From a virus, in IMG/VR virus record IMGVR_UViG_3300009180_000242, positions 1 through 21,991 of that record: DNA of 21,991 nucleotides. One strand, written 5' to 3'. Shown one piece after another: positions 1 through 4,346 of this stretch (position 1 is the stretch's first letter; each line of letters starts with the position of its first letter). The position numbers and the translations under genes were made by a program. The notes beneath the pieces are model-generated. The model saw only the letters and a list, made by a program, of their open reading frames with translations. It made no database searches and was not told the origin of the DNA.

Positions 1-23
1 CCTGACCACTTAATAAGTATCAT
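1..23 (-). CDS. 5' end of a further small gene (runs off the window)
   Basis: An ATG on the minus strand overlaps the stop codon of the preceding mini-gene as ATGA, the same coupling used throughout this block. Only seven codons (MILIKWS) lie in the window, so no function can be given. It is called only because it continues the pattern of coupled genes. Confidence 0.4.
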
Positions 24-139
24 AAAACCCTCCAATACCTGTCTTTAGGGTTAGCTAACATAGACTTCAATAGGGCATCCACAGTGGGGAACCACTGAGT
101 AACCCTCATACCTTCGTAAGTAATAATATCAAAGCTCAT
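20..139 (-). CDS. 39-residue hypothetical mini-protein
   Basis: A complete 39-codon frame beginning MSFDIITYEGMRV and ending in WRVL. Its ATG overlaps the stop of the upstream 32-residue gene (ATGA), and its own stop overlaps the next ATG, so it fits the translationally coupled chain. It has a YxxxRVTQWFP segment and a short helix (VDALLKSMLA) but no family I recognise, no membrane segment and no Cys cluster. The start is fixed by the junction repeat immediately upstream, which supplies the purine-rich ribosome-binding region. Function unknown; existence inferred from coupling rather than from homology. Confidence 0.6.
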   Translation of the reverse strand: MSFDIITYEGMRVTQWFPTVDALLKSMLANPKDRYWRVL

Positions 140-158
140 TTCTCTTGTGCCTTTCTTA
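136..158 (-). repeat. Gene-junction repeat, copy A
   Basis: Read on the minus strand this is TAAGAAAGG followed by CACAAGAGAAATGA. It encodes the RKAQEK end of the 32-residue gene and contains the ATG of the 39-residue gene. The same segment recurs at 231-253 (minus) and 6779-6801 (plus), with variants at 437-462, 1014-1037 and 1158-1180. Confidence 0.9.
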
Positions 159-234
159 GTAAGATACCAGCTTCACATTTAGGGCATTTATATTTACTTA
201 CGTTATGTCCATGTACGCAATAGTAATCAGTCAT
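136..234 (-). CDS. 32-residue Cys/His mini-protein with LRKAQEK tail
   Basis: A 32-codon frame, MTDYYCVHGHNVSKYKCPKC then EAGILLRKAQEK. It has a CxHxH segment followed ten residues later by CPKC, a spacing that could hold one zinc ion, although such a short protein would be a minimal zinc knuckle. Start and stop are both in ATGA overlaps with neighbours. The last residues are encoded by the gene-junction repeat. No family is recognised; the zinc binding is inferred from the Cys/His pattern only. Confidence 0.65.
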   Translation of the reverse strand: MTDYYCVHGHNVSKYKCPKCEAGILLRKAQEK

Positions 235-253
235 TTCTCTTGTGCCTTTCTTA
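231..253 (-). repeat. Gene-junction repeat, copy B
   Basis: Identical over 23 bases to copy A. It encodes the RKAQEK end of the 69-residue gene and holds the start codon of the 32-residue Cys/His gene, with AAGAG directly upstream of the ATG. Confidence 0.9.
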
Positions 254-440
254 GTATTGCTCTAGCAAAATCAACTTCATCTTTGCTTTCTTCCCATTCA
301 GACATTATTTCCTCATCTGTTAGTGTCTTTGCTGGATGTTTGTAGAGTGGATTCCAAACCATATAGCCATCGTCTTCCCCTTTAACTAAAGAAAGCTGGT
401 CATCGCCGCTTCTAATCCACGCTACTGGTTCATTGTTCAT
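231..440 (-). CDS. Hypothetical phage protein, EPVAW...FARAIL family
   Basis: A 69-residue protein beginning MNNEPVAWIRSGDD, with a central PLYKHPAKTLTDEEI and a C-terminal FARAILRKAQEK. From memory this architecture (EPVAW at the N-terminus, PLYxxP in the middle, LTDEEI, then FARAI near the end) is common in small hypothetical proteins of phages and prophages, with no assigned function. It is acidic and soluble and has no Cys cluster. Both ends lie in ATGA overlaps. It is the most likely source of the RKAQEK tail seen on neighbouring genes, because FARAI plus a basic tail is native to this family. Confidence 0.85.
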   Translation of the reverse strand: MNNEPVAWIRSGDDQLSLVKGEDDGYMVWNPLYKHPAKTLTDEEIMSEWEESKDEVDFARAILRKAQEK

Positions 441-462
441 TTCTCACTAGCCTTTCTTAGTA
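437..462 (-). repeat. Gene-junction repeat, variant copy C
   Basis: Same layout as copies A and B but with GCTAGTGAG in place of GCACAAGAG, so the encoded tail is RKASEK. It holds the start codon of the 69-residue gene. Confidence 0.75.
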
Positions 463-736
463 TTTCTACATCACCCATAAGGTCTTTAAAAAATTGATTC
501 TCTGTCTTCAACGCTTCTATTTCAGCTAATGCCATTCCTTCTGAAATCTGCCAATTTCTATTCATGTGTTTGAGTTCGGCTATTTCAGCTTGTTGCTGGC
601 TATTAGCTTCCATTAAAGACCGCTTCCATTCTGCTAAATCTTGAATTTCATAATCTTGCTGGCTACATTTTTTAACTAGCTTTAATACTTCATCACTAAG
701 TTCCTTTAGCTGTGGCATTAGTTCATTTGCGTTCAT
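437..736 (-). CDS. Coiled-coil hypothetical protein with LRKASEK tail
   Basis: A 99-residue protein, almost entirely predicted helix with heptad-like spacing (LKELSDEVLKLVKK, QQQAEIAELKHMNRN, ALAEIEALKTENQ), so probably an elongated coiled-coil oligomer. There is no catalytic motif. Its DNA at 507-532 is identical over 26 bases to 6688-6713 of a + strand gene 6 kb away, and both genes end in an LRKA(S/Q)EK tail. It starts at an ATGA overlap with the 33-residue membrane protein and ends in an ATGA overlap with the 69-residue gene. Function unknown. Confidence 0.85.
   Translation of the reverse strand: MNANELMPQLKELSDEVLKLVKKCSQQDYEIQDLAEWKRSLMEANSQQQAEIAELKHMNRNWQISEGMALAEIEALKTENQFFKDLMGDVEILRKASEK
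507..532 (-). repeat. 26-base segment shared with 6688-6713
   Basis: Read on the minus strand it begins GCATTAGCTGAAATAGAAGC and codes for ALAEIEAL in the coiled-coil gene. The identical 26 bases lie at 6688-6713 on the + strand, in the same reading frame of another small gene. Confidence 0.9.
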
Positions 737-834
737 TTAATAATCCCCGTAACCAATGCAATAGCAATCATAAACATGCTAATACCAAATAAAAGCATAG
801 TTATGCCGAAACAGTACTCTACAAATTCGTTCAT
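733..834 (-). CDS. 33-residue single-helix membrane mini-protein
   Basis: MNEFVEYCFG is followed by about 20 hydrophobic residues (MLLFGISMFMIAIALVTGII) and a terminal Lys, so a single transmembrane helix with a short acidic N-terminus. The start ATG overlaps the TGA of the Cys-rich gene upstream and the stop overlaps the ATG of the coiled-coil gene, both as ATGA. Tiny membrane proteins of this kind in phages can act on the host envelope, but nothing here shows the role. Confidence 0.7.
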   Translation of the reverse strand: MNEFVEYCFGITMLLFGISMFMIAIALVTGIIK

Positions 835-1016
835 TCGCAATTCTTCCTTAATCGTTTGGTCTTGTCTTCGTTATCGCTGAAGTACTTACATTCTTTACCT
901 TGCCTTGGACTATCTACAAAGTAAGACTGCCGATACTCACAAGCCCTAGCAGTAAAGCGATAACACCTCTCTCGCTTCTTACAAGTCTCGTCACAACACA
1001 TTGTTATATCAGCCAT
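831..1016 (-). CDS. Cys-rich small phage protein
   Basis: A 61-residue protein with cysteines in MCCDETCKKRERCYRF, then a later C and GKECKYF, about seven Cys in all. The pattern MCCDxxCxxRExCYRFTA recalls a recurrent small hypothetical protein of phages that probably binds zinc or forms a disulphide-free metal knuckle. The start at 1016 lies 8 bases inside the upstream 50-residue gene. No enzymatic motif; function unknown. Confidence 0.85.
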   Translation of the reverse strand: MADITMCCDETCKKRERCYRFTARACEYRQSYFVDSPRQGKECKYFSDNEDKTKRLRKNCE

Positions 1017-1161
1017 TCTCTTGTGCCTTTCTTAGTATTTCTTGCAATTCTTTAACTGTAAGTTCAGAAACCAACTTTACTTTTGGCTTGCATTTATGTG
1101 ACTTAACATCAAAAACATCAAGTGGATAATCACATTTTGCGCAACTTATTCTCATTGTCAT
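1009..1161 (-). CDS. 50-residue zinc-knuckle-like mini-protein, RKAQEN tail
   Basis: The frame reads MTMRISCAKCDYPLDVFDVK, then SHKCKPK and finally EILRKAQENG. CAKC plus HKC twelve residues later forms a plausible C2HC metal site. It ends just after a one-base-shorter copy of the gene-junction repeat: the missing base changes the tail from QEK-stop to QENG-stop and moves the stop 8 bases past the next ATG. It starts in an ATGA overlap with the 42-residue gene (an in-frame ATG at 1155 is an alternative). Function unknown. Confidence 0.7.
   Translation of the reverse strand: MTMRISCAKCDYPLDVFDVKSHKCKPKVKLVSELTVKELQEILRKAQENG
1014..1037 (-). repeat. Gene-junction repeat, copy D (one base shorter)
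   Basis: Matches the full repeat except that one A of the AAATG end is missing, so the stop codon no longer coincides with the next start. It holds the start codon of the Cys-rich gene. Confidence 0.8.
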
Positions 1162-1180
1162 TTTTCTTGTGCCTTTAATA
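1158..1180 (-). repeat. Gene-junction repeat, degenerate copy E
   Basis: On the minus strand AAAGGCACAAGAAAAATGA, preceded by ATATT instead of CTAAG. It encodes the LKAQEK end of the 42-residue gene and carries the ATG of the 50-residue gene. Confidence 0.7.
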
Positions 1181-1286
1181 TCTCTTGCAATGTTTTAATG
1201 GCTTCCTGAATAAGATAATTTTCTTTGCTGGAGTGTGGGTTGCCATAGCGTTGATCTAATGCTTCAATTAAGTCTTTTAAATTCAT
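1158..1286 (-). CDS. 42-residue helical mini-protein with LKAQEK tail
   Basis: MNLKDLIEALDQRYGNPHSS is followed by a helix ending ILKAQEK. The start at 1286 is preferred because it overlaps the stop of the upstream membrane mini-protein (ATGA); an ATG at 1298 in the same frame would add four residues. It is probably a small helical protein. It shares only the tail with its neighbours and has no recognised family. Confidence 0.65.
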   Translation of the reverse strand: MNLKDLIEALDQRYGNPHSSKENYLIQEAIKTLQEILKAQEK

Positions 1287-1375
1287 TTGGATAGCCATTT
1301 CGTTAAGTAATATAAAAAGAAAAATACACATACTGCTGTTAAAAAAGTTACCTTTACTTCATCAAACAGAATCAT
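1283..1375 (-). CDS. 30-residue single-helix membrane mini-protein
   Basis: MILFDEVKVTFLTAVCVFFF then LYYLTKWLSK: one hydrophobic helix (about residues 9-24) ending in a basic Lys-rich tail, as expected for a protein with its C-terminus in the cytoplasm. The stop is coupled to the next gene by ATGA. The start lies inside the 3' end of the 60-residue gene (14-base overlap). This is a second tiny membrane protein in the same block; function unknown. Confidence 0.6.
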   Translation of the reverse strand: MILFDEVKVTFLTAVCVFFFLYYLTKWLSK

Positions 1376-1544
1376 GGCTAACTCCTTTGTTTGTAAGGCT
1401 GTAACCAAATATATAAAACAACGGCCCATTAGCCAGCTCAACTATACGGCGCTTACTTTCTACCTTATTAGCTCTGCGTTCCATAGAGTAGGTTATGGAA
1501 TTCTTGTGGGTAAACATTTCCCCTTTTTTGCGTTTAGTTGCCAT
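1362..1544 (-). CDS. 60-residue basic hypothetical protein, first gene of the left minus-strand block
   Basis: It starts MATKRKKGEMFTHKN, with AAAGGA about seven bases upstream of the ATG (a good Shine-Dalgarno), and is rich in Lys and Arg through the middle (ERRANKVESKRRIVE). It is the promoter-proximal gene of the leftward block, divergent from the resolvase. The basic character would allow nucleic-acid binding, but no fold is recognised. The + strand frame covering the same bases is an upstream extension of the resolvase and probably not translated. Confidence 0.65.
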   Translation of the reverse strand: MATKRKKGEMFTHKNSITYSMERRANKVESKRRIVELANGPLFYIFGYSLTNKGVSHDSV

Positions 1545-1570
1545 TGTGTTATCCTTTATGTGTTATTCGT

Positions 1571-1602
1571 ACCTATTGTAAACCTAAATTTAATACCTAT
1601 TG
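1571..1602. promoter_or_regulatory. Divergent control region with two ACCTATTG repeats
   Basis: The 63 bases between the leftward block and the resolvase carry ACCTATTG at 1571-1578 and again at 1595-1602, 24 bases apart (about two helical turns), with a third ACCTA between them. AT-rich hexamers (TTTAAT near 1588, and TTTACA on the minus strand) could be promoter elements, but none is strong. The repeats are a plausible operator for a regulator of both transcripts; this is inference. Confidence 0.35.
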
Positions 1603-1607
1603 CATTG

Positions 1608-1964
1608 GTGATTACCCTTACATTTCCATATCCTCCATCTGTGAATTCTTACTGGTTGCAATCAGGTAAGCGAAGATATATTTCCAAGCGGGGCGTAGAG
1701 TTCAAGCGAGCGGTGCATGAGATATGTAATCAGTTGGATACATTTGGAGATCAGCCATTAGAAGTGTCAATCATTCTTTACCCAAGAGATAAAAGATTGT
1801 TGGACATTGACAACATTTGCAAAGCGATACTTGACTCCATGAACGGGATCTTGTATGACGACGACCAGCAAGTATGGAAACTAACTGTTGAGCGGGGCGA
1901 AAAGATAAAAGGTGGTGGATGCCAGGTAACAATCAAGCCATATATTTTTCCCAGTAAAAATTGA
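1608..1964 (+). CDS. rusA: RusA-family Holliday junction resolvase
   Basis: The protein cuts four-way DNA junctions and would resolve recombination or replication intermediates before packaging. From the GTG at 1608 it has 118 residues, close to the 120 of E. coli RusA. The N-terminus carries the family signature FPYPPSVNSYW. The catalytic acidic block is LLDIDNICKAILDSMNGILYD, where the DxD of DIDN and the Asp in DDDQQV correspond to the three metal-binding aspartates of RusA. The open frame extends upstream to 1374, but that part runs antisense through the neighbouring gene and is not RusA-like. TTG at 1605 is an alternative start; no Shine-Dalgarno precedes either. Confidence 0.9.
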   Translation: MITLTFPYPPSVNSYWLQSGKRRYISKRGVEFKRAVHEICNQLDTFGDQPLEVSIILYPRDKRLLDIDNICKAILDSMNGILYDDDQQVWKLTVERGEKIKGGGCQVTIKPYIFPSKN

Positions 1965-2029
1965 TATTTACAAAAAACAGGGAAAAGTATGTATATGGTT
2001 AATACATTGAGCTTTATGTGGGCTTATGT

Positions 2030-2041
2030 GCAATATATTGC
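2030..2041. repeat. Perfect 12-base palindrome GCAATATATTGC
   Basis: A perfect inverted repeat in the AT-rich intergenic region downstream of the resolvase. It could be a dimeric protein binding site or an origin element. I saw no second copy in the window. Confidence 0.45.
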
Positions 2042-2294
2042 GTAAATTACAGACAGTAGGTTGTTTTTTACAGTTACAGGCTTTGCTTTGTTTTTACTGT
2101 GAAATTAACTTTGTTATTGCTTTATAACATGGTGAGTGTTAAAAGAAAAAAAGTGCGTTAAATATATGATTTGTATAGGTTATTTCTGCAAAAATAGGAC
2201 ATTGAATGAGCATTGTTTGTCCGAAATTTGTATGTTTATTTGTAACTTATAAGAATAAATTAAGCAGTTCATTTGCAGCCTACAAGTATCAACT

Positions 2295-2306
2295 GGTAAT
2301 ATTACC
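2295..2306. repeat. Palindrome GGTAATATTACC, copy 1
   Basis: A perfect 12-base palindrome, extended to 14 by flanking T and A. The same 12 bases recur at 13482, 14092 and 14287. This copy is in non-coding DNA upstream of the terminator pair. Confidence 0.8.
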
Positions 2307-2387
2307 AATTTAGGGTAAACCCCAATACTGTACAAAAAGACAGTAAGTATAATAACCATGTAGTTTCCTTTGTGGTTGATGGGTTTA

Positions 2388-2420
2388 GGGTTGGCATCAC
2401 GGAGCCAGCCCTTTTTTTTT
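2388..2420 (+). terminator. Rho-independent terminator
   Basis: GGGTTGGC (2388-2395) pairs with GCCAGCCC (2404-2411) around an 8-base loop, giving an 8-pair stem with one G-T pair, followed by nine T. It is a strong rightward terminator. It lies more than 400 bases past the resolvase stop, so either that transcript has a long tail or a separate non-coding RNA ends here. Confidence 0.85.
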
Positions 2421-2487
2421 AGCAATAAGTACATTCCCTAGTATGACAATCATTCAGTTGTGATAAACTAATTTCGTTGAATAAAAC

Positions 2488-2514
2488 AACCTCACTCATC
2501 GGTGGGGTTTTTCT
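2488..2514 (+). terminator. Second rho-independent terminator
   Basis: AACCTCAC (2488-2495) pairs with GTGGGGTT (2502-2509) around a TCATCG loop, with one T-G pair, followed by TTTTTC. It sits 70 bases after the first terminator and just before the structured segment, insulating the rightward operon from upstream transcription. Confidence 0.8.
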
Positions 2515-2522
2515 TTCAGCGG

Positions 2523-2738
2523 ATCTAACTGGGCGGGGAAGGACACACCAGCGGTTAGATTACAAGCGCACTGGGGGTTAGTGGATGTAAAGCGCAAATA
2601 TCGGTGGCGAAGCTAGTGCCGATTCTACGAACGACTGGCGAGTGCTGTGGCTCCAATTGGATACGGCTAAAGGACGCACAGGTAGGCTAAGTGCGTCCAC
2701 CAAAAGGATACGAGCCGGACACTATGTGTAACACATAG
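2523..2738 (+). ncRNA. Candidate structured RNA or long structured leader
   Basis: A gene-free segment richer in G and C than its surroundings, with many perfect stems: ATCTAAC/GTTAGAT (2523-2529 with 2554-2560), ATCGG/CCGAT (2600-2604 with 2619-2623), GGACGCAC/GTGCGTCC (2672-2679 with 2691-2698), enclosed by GGCTC/GAGCC (2649-2653 with 2712-2716), and CTATGTG/CACATAG (2722-2728 with 2732-2738). It lies between a terminator and the first gene of the rightward operon, so it could be a leader controlling that operon or a separate phage RNA. It matches no tRNA, and I recognise no known riboswitch. The structure is by eye; the sense strand is inferred from the operon direction. Confidence 0.5.
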
Positions 2739-2762
2739 CTAACTGTAACAATAGAGAAGAGT

Positions 2763-2948
2763 ATGGACATACGAGAAGAAATAAGAAATCAAGTAGGGAT
2801 TGTCCCAATATCAGTACAAAAGGGATCAATACAAAATGTCATCAGATGGAAGGAAAAAGCGGTCAAAGCAATTAGCGTTGCAAACAATCCTAAATCCACA
2901 GAGCATGAACTTAAAATGACATTATCAGAACTTACAAGGAACCAATGA
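2763..2948 (+). CDS. 61-residue hypothetical protein, first gene of the rightward operon
   Basis: MDIREEIRNQVGIVPISVQK begins a small soluble protein with predicted helices and a loop at NNPKSTEHEL. GAGAAGAG precedes the ATG. Its stop is coupled to the ParB-like gene by an ATGA overlap, so the two probably act together or need matched amounts. It could be a small partner or regulator of the ParB-like protein; no family is recognised. Confidence 0.75.
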   Translation: MDIREEIRNQVGIVPISVQKGSIQNVIRWKEKAVKAISVANNPKSTEHELKMTLSELTRNQ

Positions 2949-3733
2949 AACTAACCAACATTATTTTGGATGACGCTTTACAAAACCGTGAGCGCATTGA
3001 CCAGGAGGTAATTAATGAATATACCGAGGTACTCAGAGAAGGCGGTAAGCTACCAGCTATTACGGTATACCACGATGGATCTAGCTATTATTTGGCTGAT
3101 GGATGGCACCGCTACCATGCGCATAAAGCAGCTGGGTTAGATGATATCGCCGTAGATGTAATTGAGGATACTTATCGTAACGCCTGGCTATACAGCCTTG
3201 GAGCCAATGAGGGACATGGCTTGCGTCGTTCTAACTTGGACAAATACAAAGCGGTTGATAAAGCATTTGACGATGTTGAATTAGAGAATGCAGCTGATCG
3301 AGAAATTGCTCGTATTTGTCGCGTATCCCATGTGTTCGTTGCAAATTACCGTCGTAAGTTGAATGGCGTTCCAGCCGTTGCAACACCGCGCCCAAAAGAA
3401 GTATTACCAGAACTATCAGAAATTAAGGAAGATGATTTAGATGAGAACCACCAGCTCCAAGAACTTGCTACCGAATTCCAAGCTCTTGCAGAAGAGAACG
3501 AAACCCTCAAGGCAAAGCTCGCAGTCGGCGCGATGGAAGGCACGGACGAAGAGAGGGAATCTGCTGGGTTGCTCCTTGAAAATCTTCAAATTACGGTTAA
3601 GGCTCAAGAAAGCGAGATCGTGCATTACAAAGCAAGAGTCAATTCATTAATGAACGAAAATAATGAACTTAAAAAACAAATTAAAACTTTAGATAAACAG
3701 ATTTTTGCAATGAGAAAGCAATTAGGACAATAG
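2945..3733 (+). CDS. ParB-like N-terminal-domain protein with C-terminal coiled coil
   Basis: Residues about 20-75 form a ParB/sulfiredoxin-type domain with the conserved DGWHRYHAHKAAGL block, which in ParB-family proteins binds a nucleotide. Residues about 90-140 contain GANEGHGLRRSN followed by a helix-turn-helix (DREIARICRVSHVFVANYRR). Residues about 165-260 are a long coiled coil (LATEFQALAEENETLKAKL and NENNELKKQIKTLDKQ). Phages use such proteins as DNA-binding or nuclease-like factors rather than for partition, and no ParA neighbour is seen here. It is followed at once by a terminator, so it closes a two-gene unit. Confidence 0.85.
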   Translation: MKLTNIILDDALQNRERIDQEVINEYTEVLREGGKLPAITVYHDGSSYYLADGWHRYHAHKAAGLDDIAVDVIEDTYRNAWLYSLGANEGHGLRRSNLDKYKAVDKAFDDVELENAADREIARICRVSHVFVANYRRKLNGVPAVATPRPKEVLPELSEIKEDDLDENHQLQELATEFQALAEENETLKAKLAVGAMEGTDEERESAGLLLENLQITVKAQESEIVHYKARVNSLMNENNELKKQIKTLDKQIFAMRKQLGQ

Positions 3734-3739
3734 CAATAA

Positions 3740-3805
3740 GGGGTTACACCTATATTTTTAATGCTTCACATACATTAATATTGTCGTAGGTTGTAACCCT
3801 TTTTC
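3740..3805 (+). terminator. Terminator with a nested stem after the ParB-like gene
   Basis: GGGTTACA (3741-3748) pairs with TGTAACCC (3792-3799), followed by five T. Inside the long loop CCTA/TAGG and TAATG/CATTA can also pair, extending the hairpin. It lies 7 bases past the ParB-like stop codon. Confidence 0.75.
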
Positions 3806-3817
3806 ATTAACCCGAAG

Positions 3818-3844
3818 CTAGGCGGTATCCTAGTAGCAAGGAGT
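3818..3844 (+). promoter_or_regulatory. Short hairpin next to the AAGGAG of the HNH gene
   Basis: CTAGG (3818-3822) pairs with CCTAG (3829-3833). AAGGAG follows at 3839-3844, five bases before the HNH start codon. The hairpin may modulate initiation. Confidence 0.35.
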
Positions 3845-3848
3845 ACGA

Positions 3849-4346
3849 ATGTTAGACCAAAAAACAGCTTTACAGTTTTTTGAATACAGAGATGGAAAAC
3901 TGTATTGCAAGACTAAAACCAGCCATAAATCAAATAAAGTTCAAATTGGTCAAGAGATTGGATCTCTTACAGGTAGTGAATACTTGCGTACAAAAGTTGC
4001 ATACAAAGAATACTATGTGCATAAAATTGTTTTCTTGATGCACCATGGTTATACACCTCAGATTGTTGACCATATTGACGGGAATCGCACAAACAATCGC
4101 ATTGAAAATTTAAGAGCGGTTAACCTATCACAAAATCAACACAATAGAGCTAAGTCGAAAAATAATAAGTCTGGATTTAAAAATGTATCCTGGTGTAAAA
4201 GAACAGGCAAATGGCAGGTTGTCATTGGGTTAAACAGTTTAAGTCTGCATTTTGGCAGGTTTCAAGATATTGAACTAGCCGATCTTGTCGCTCAAGAGGC
4301 AAGAGACAAATATCACAAAGAGTTTTCTAGGAAAATATCATGCTGA
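3849..4346 (+). CDS. HNH endonuclease with AP2-type DNA-binding domain (free-standing homing-type nuclease)
   Basis: A 165-residue protein. The centre holds the HNH core: YYVHKIVFLMHHGY, then VDHIDGNRTNNRIENLR and QNQHNR, with the DH, N and H residues expected of an HNH_3 site. The C-terminal part, SGFKNVSWCKRTGKWQVVI through FGRFQDIELADLVAQEA, is an AP2-like DNA-binding fold. This combination is typical of selfish homing endonucleases in phages. It has its own strong Shine-Dalgarno and sits between a terminator and the helicase, overlapping the helicase start by 7 bases. No intron boundaries are visible, so it is probably free-standing. Confidence 0.9.
   Translation: MLDQKTALQFFEYRDGKLYCKTKTSHKSNKVQIGQEIGSLTGSEYLRTKVAYKEYYVHKIVFLMHHGYTPQIVDHIDGNRTNNRIENLRAVNLSQNQHNRAKSKNNKSGFKNVSWCKRTGKWQVVIGLNSLSLHFGRFQDIELADLVAQEARDKYHKEFSRKISC

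Larger units (their letters stand above)
1965..2387. other. AT-rich stretch without a convincing gene
   Basis: No frame here looks protein-coding: the longest, on the minus strand, has low-complexity content, no good ribosome-binding site and runs through the terminator at 2388-2420. The stretch is AT-rich and contains the palindromes GCAATATATTGC (2030-2041) and GGTAATATTACC (2295-2306). An origin of replication or an untranslated RNA ending at the terminator are both possible; neither is demonstrated. Confidence 0.5.

Noticed and set aside
1374-1607. N-terminal extension of the resolvase frame
   Set aside because: It runs antisense through the 60-residue gene, shows no resolvase features, and starting at 1608 gives the normal family length.
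2295-2306. TAATATTAC inside the palindrome, the nonanucleotide of geminivirus-type rolling-circle origins
   Set aside because: Four copies, two inside a coding gene, no stem-loop arms or Rep gene, and this is a tailed phage; the match is coincidental.
2311-2325. TTAGGGTAAACCC shared in inverted form with the 10080-10097 hairpin
   Set aside because: One copy is part of a terminator stem and a stop codon; two simple G/C-run words are not enough to claim a functional repeat.
2180-2434. Minus-strand frame of 84 codons in the non-coding region
   Set aside because: Low-complexity residues, poor ribosome-binding site, and it runs through the strong terminator at 2388-2420 and the palindrome at 2295.
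3346-3650. Several alternative frames inside the ParB-like gene
   Set aside because: They are Ser/Arg-rich shadow translations without ribosome-binding sites; only the ParB-like frame has domain motifs.
3734-3848. Possible intron boundary next to the HNH gene
   Set aside because: The flanking genes are complete and no group I or II intron core is visible; the hairpin is explained as a terminator.
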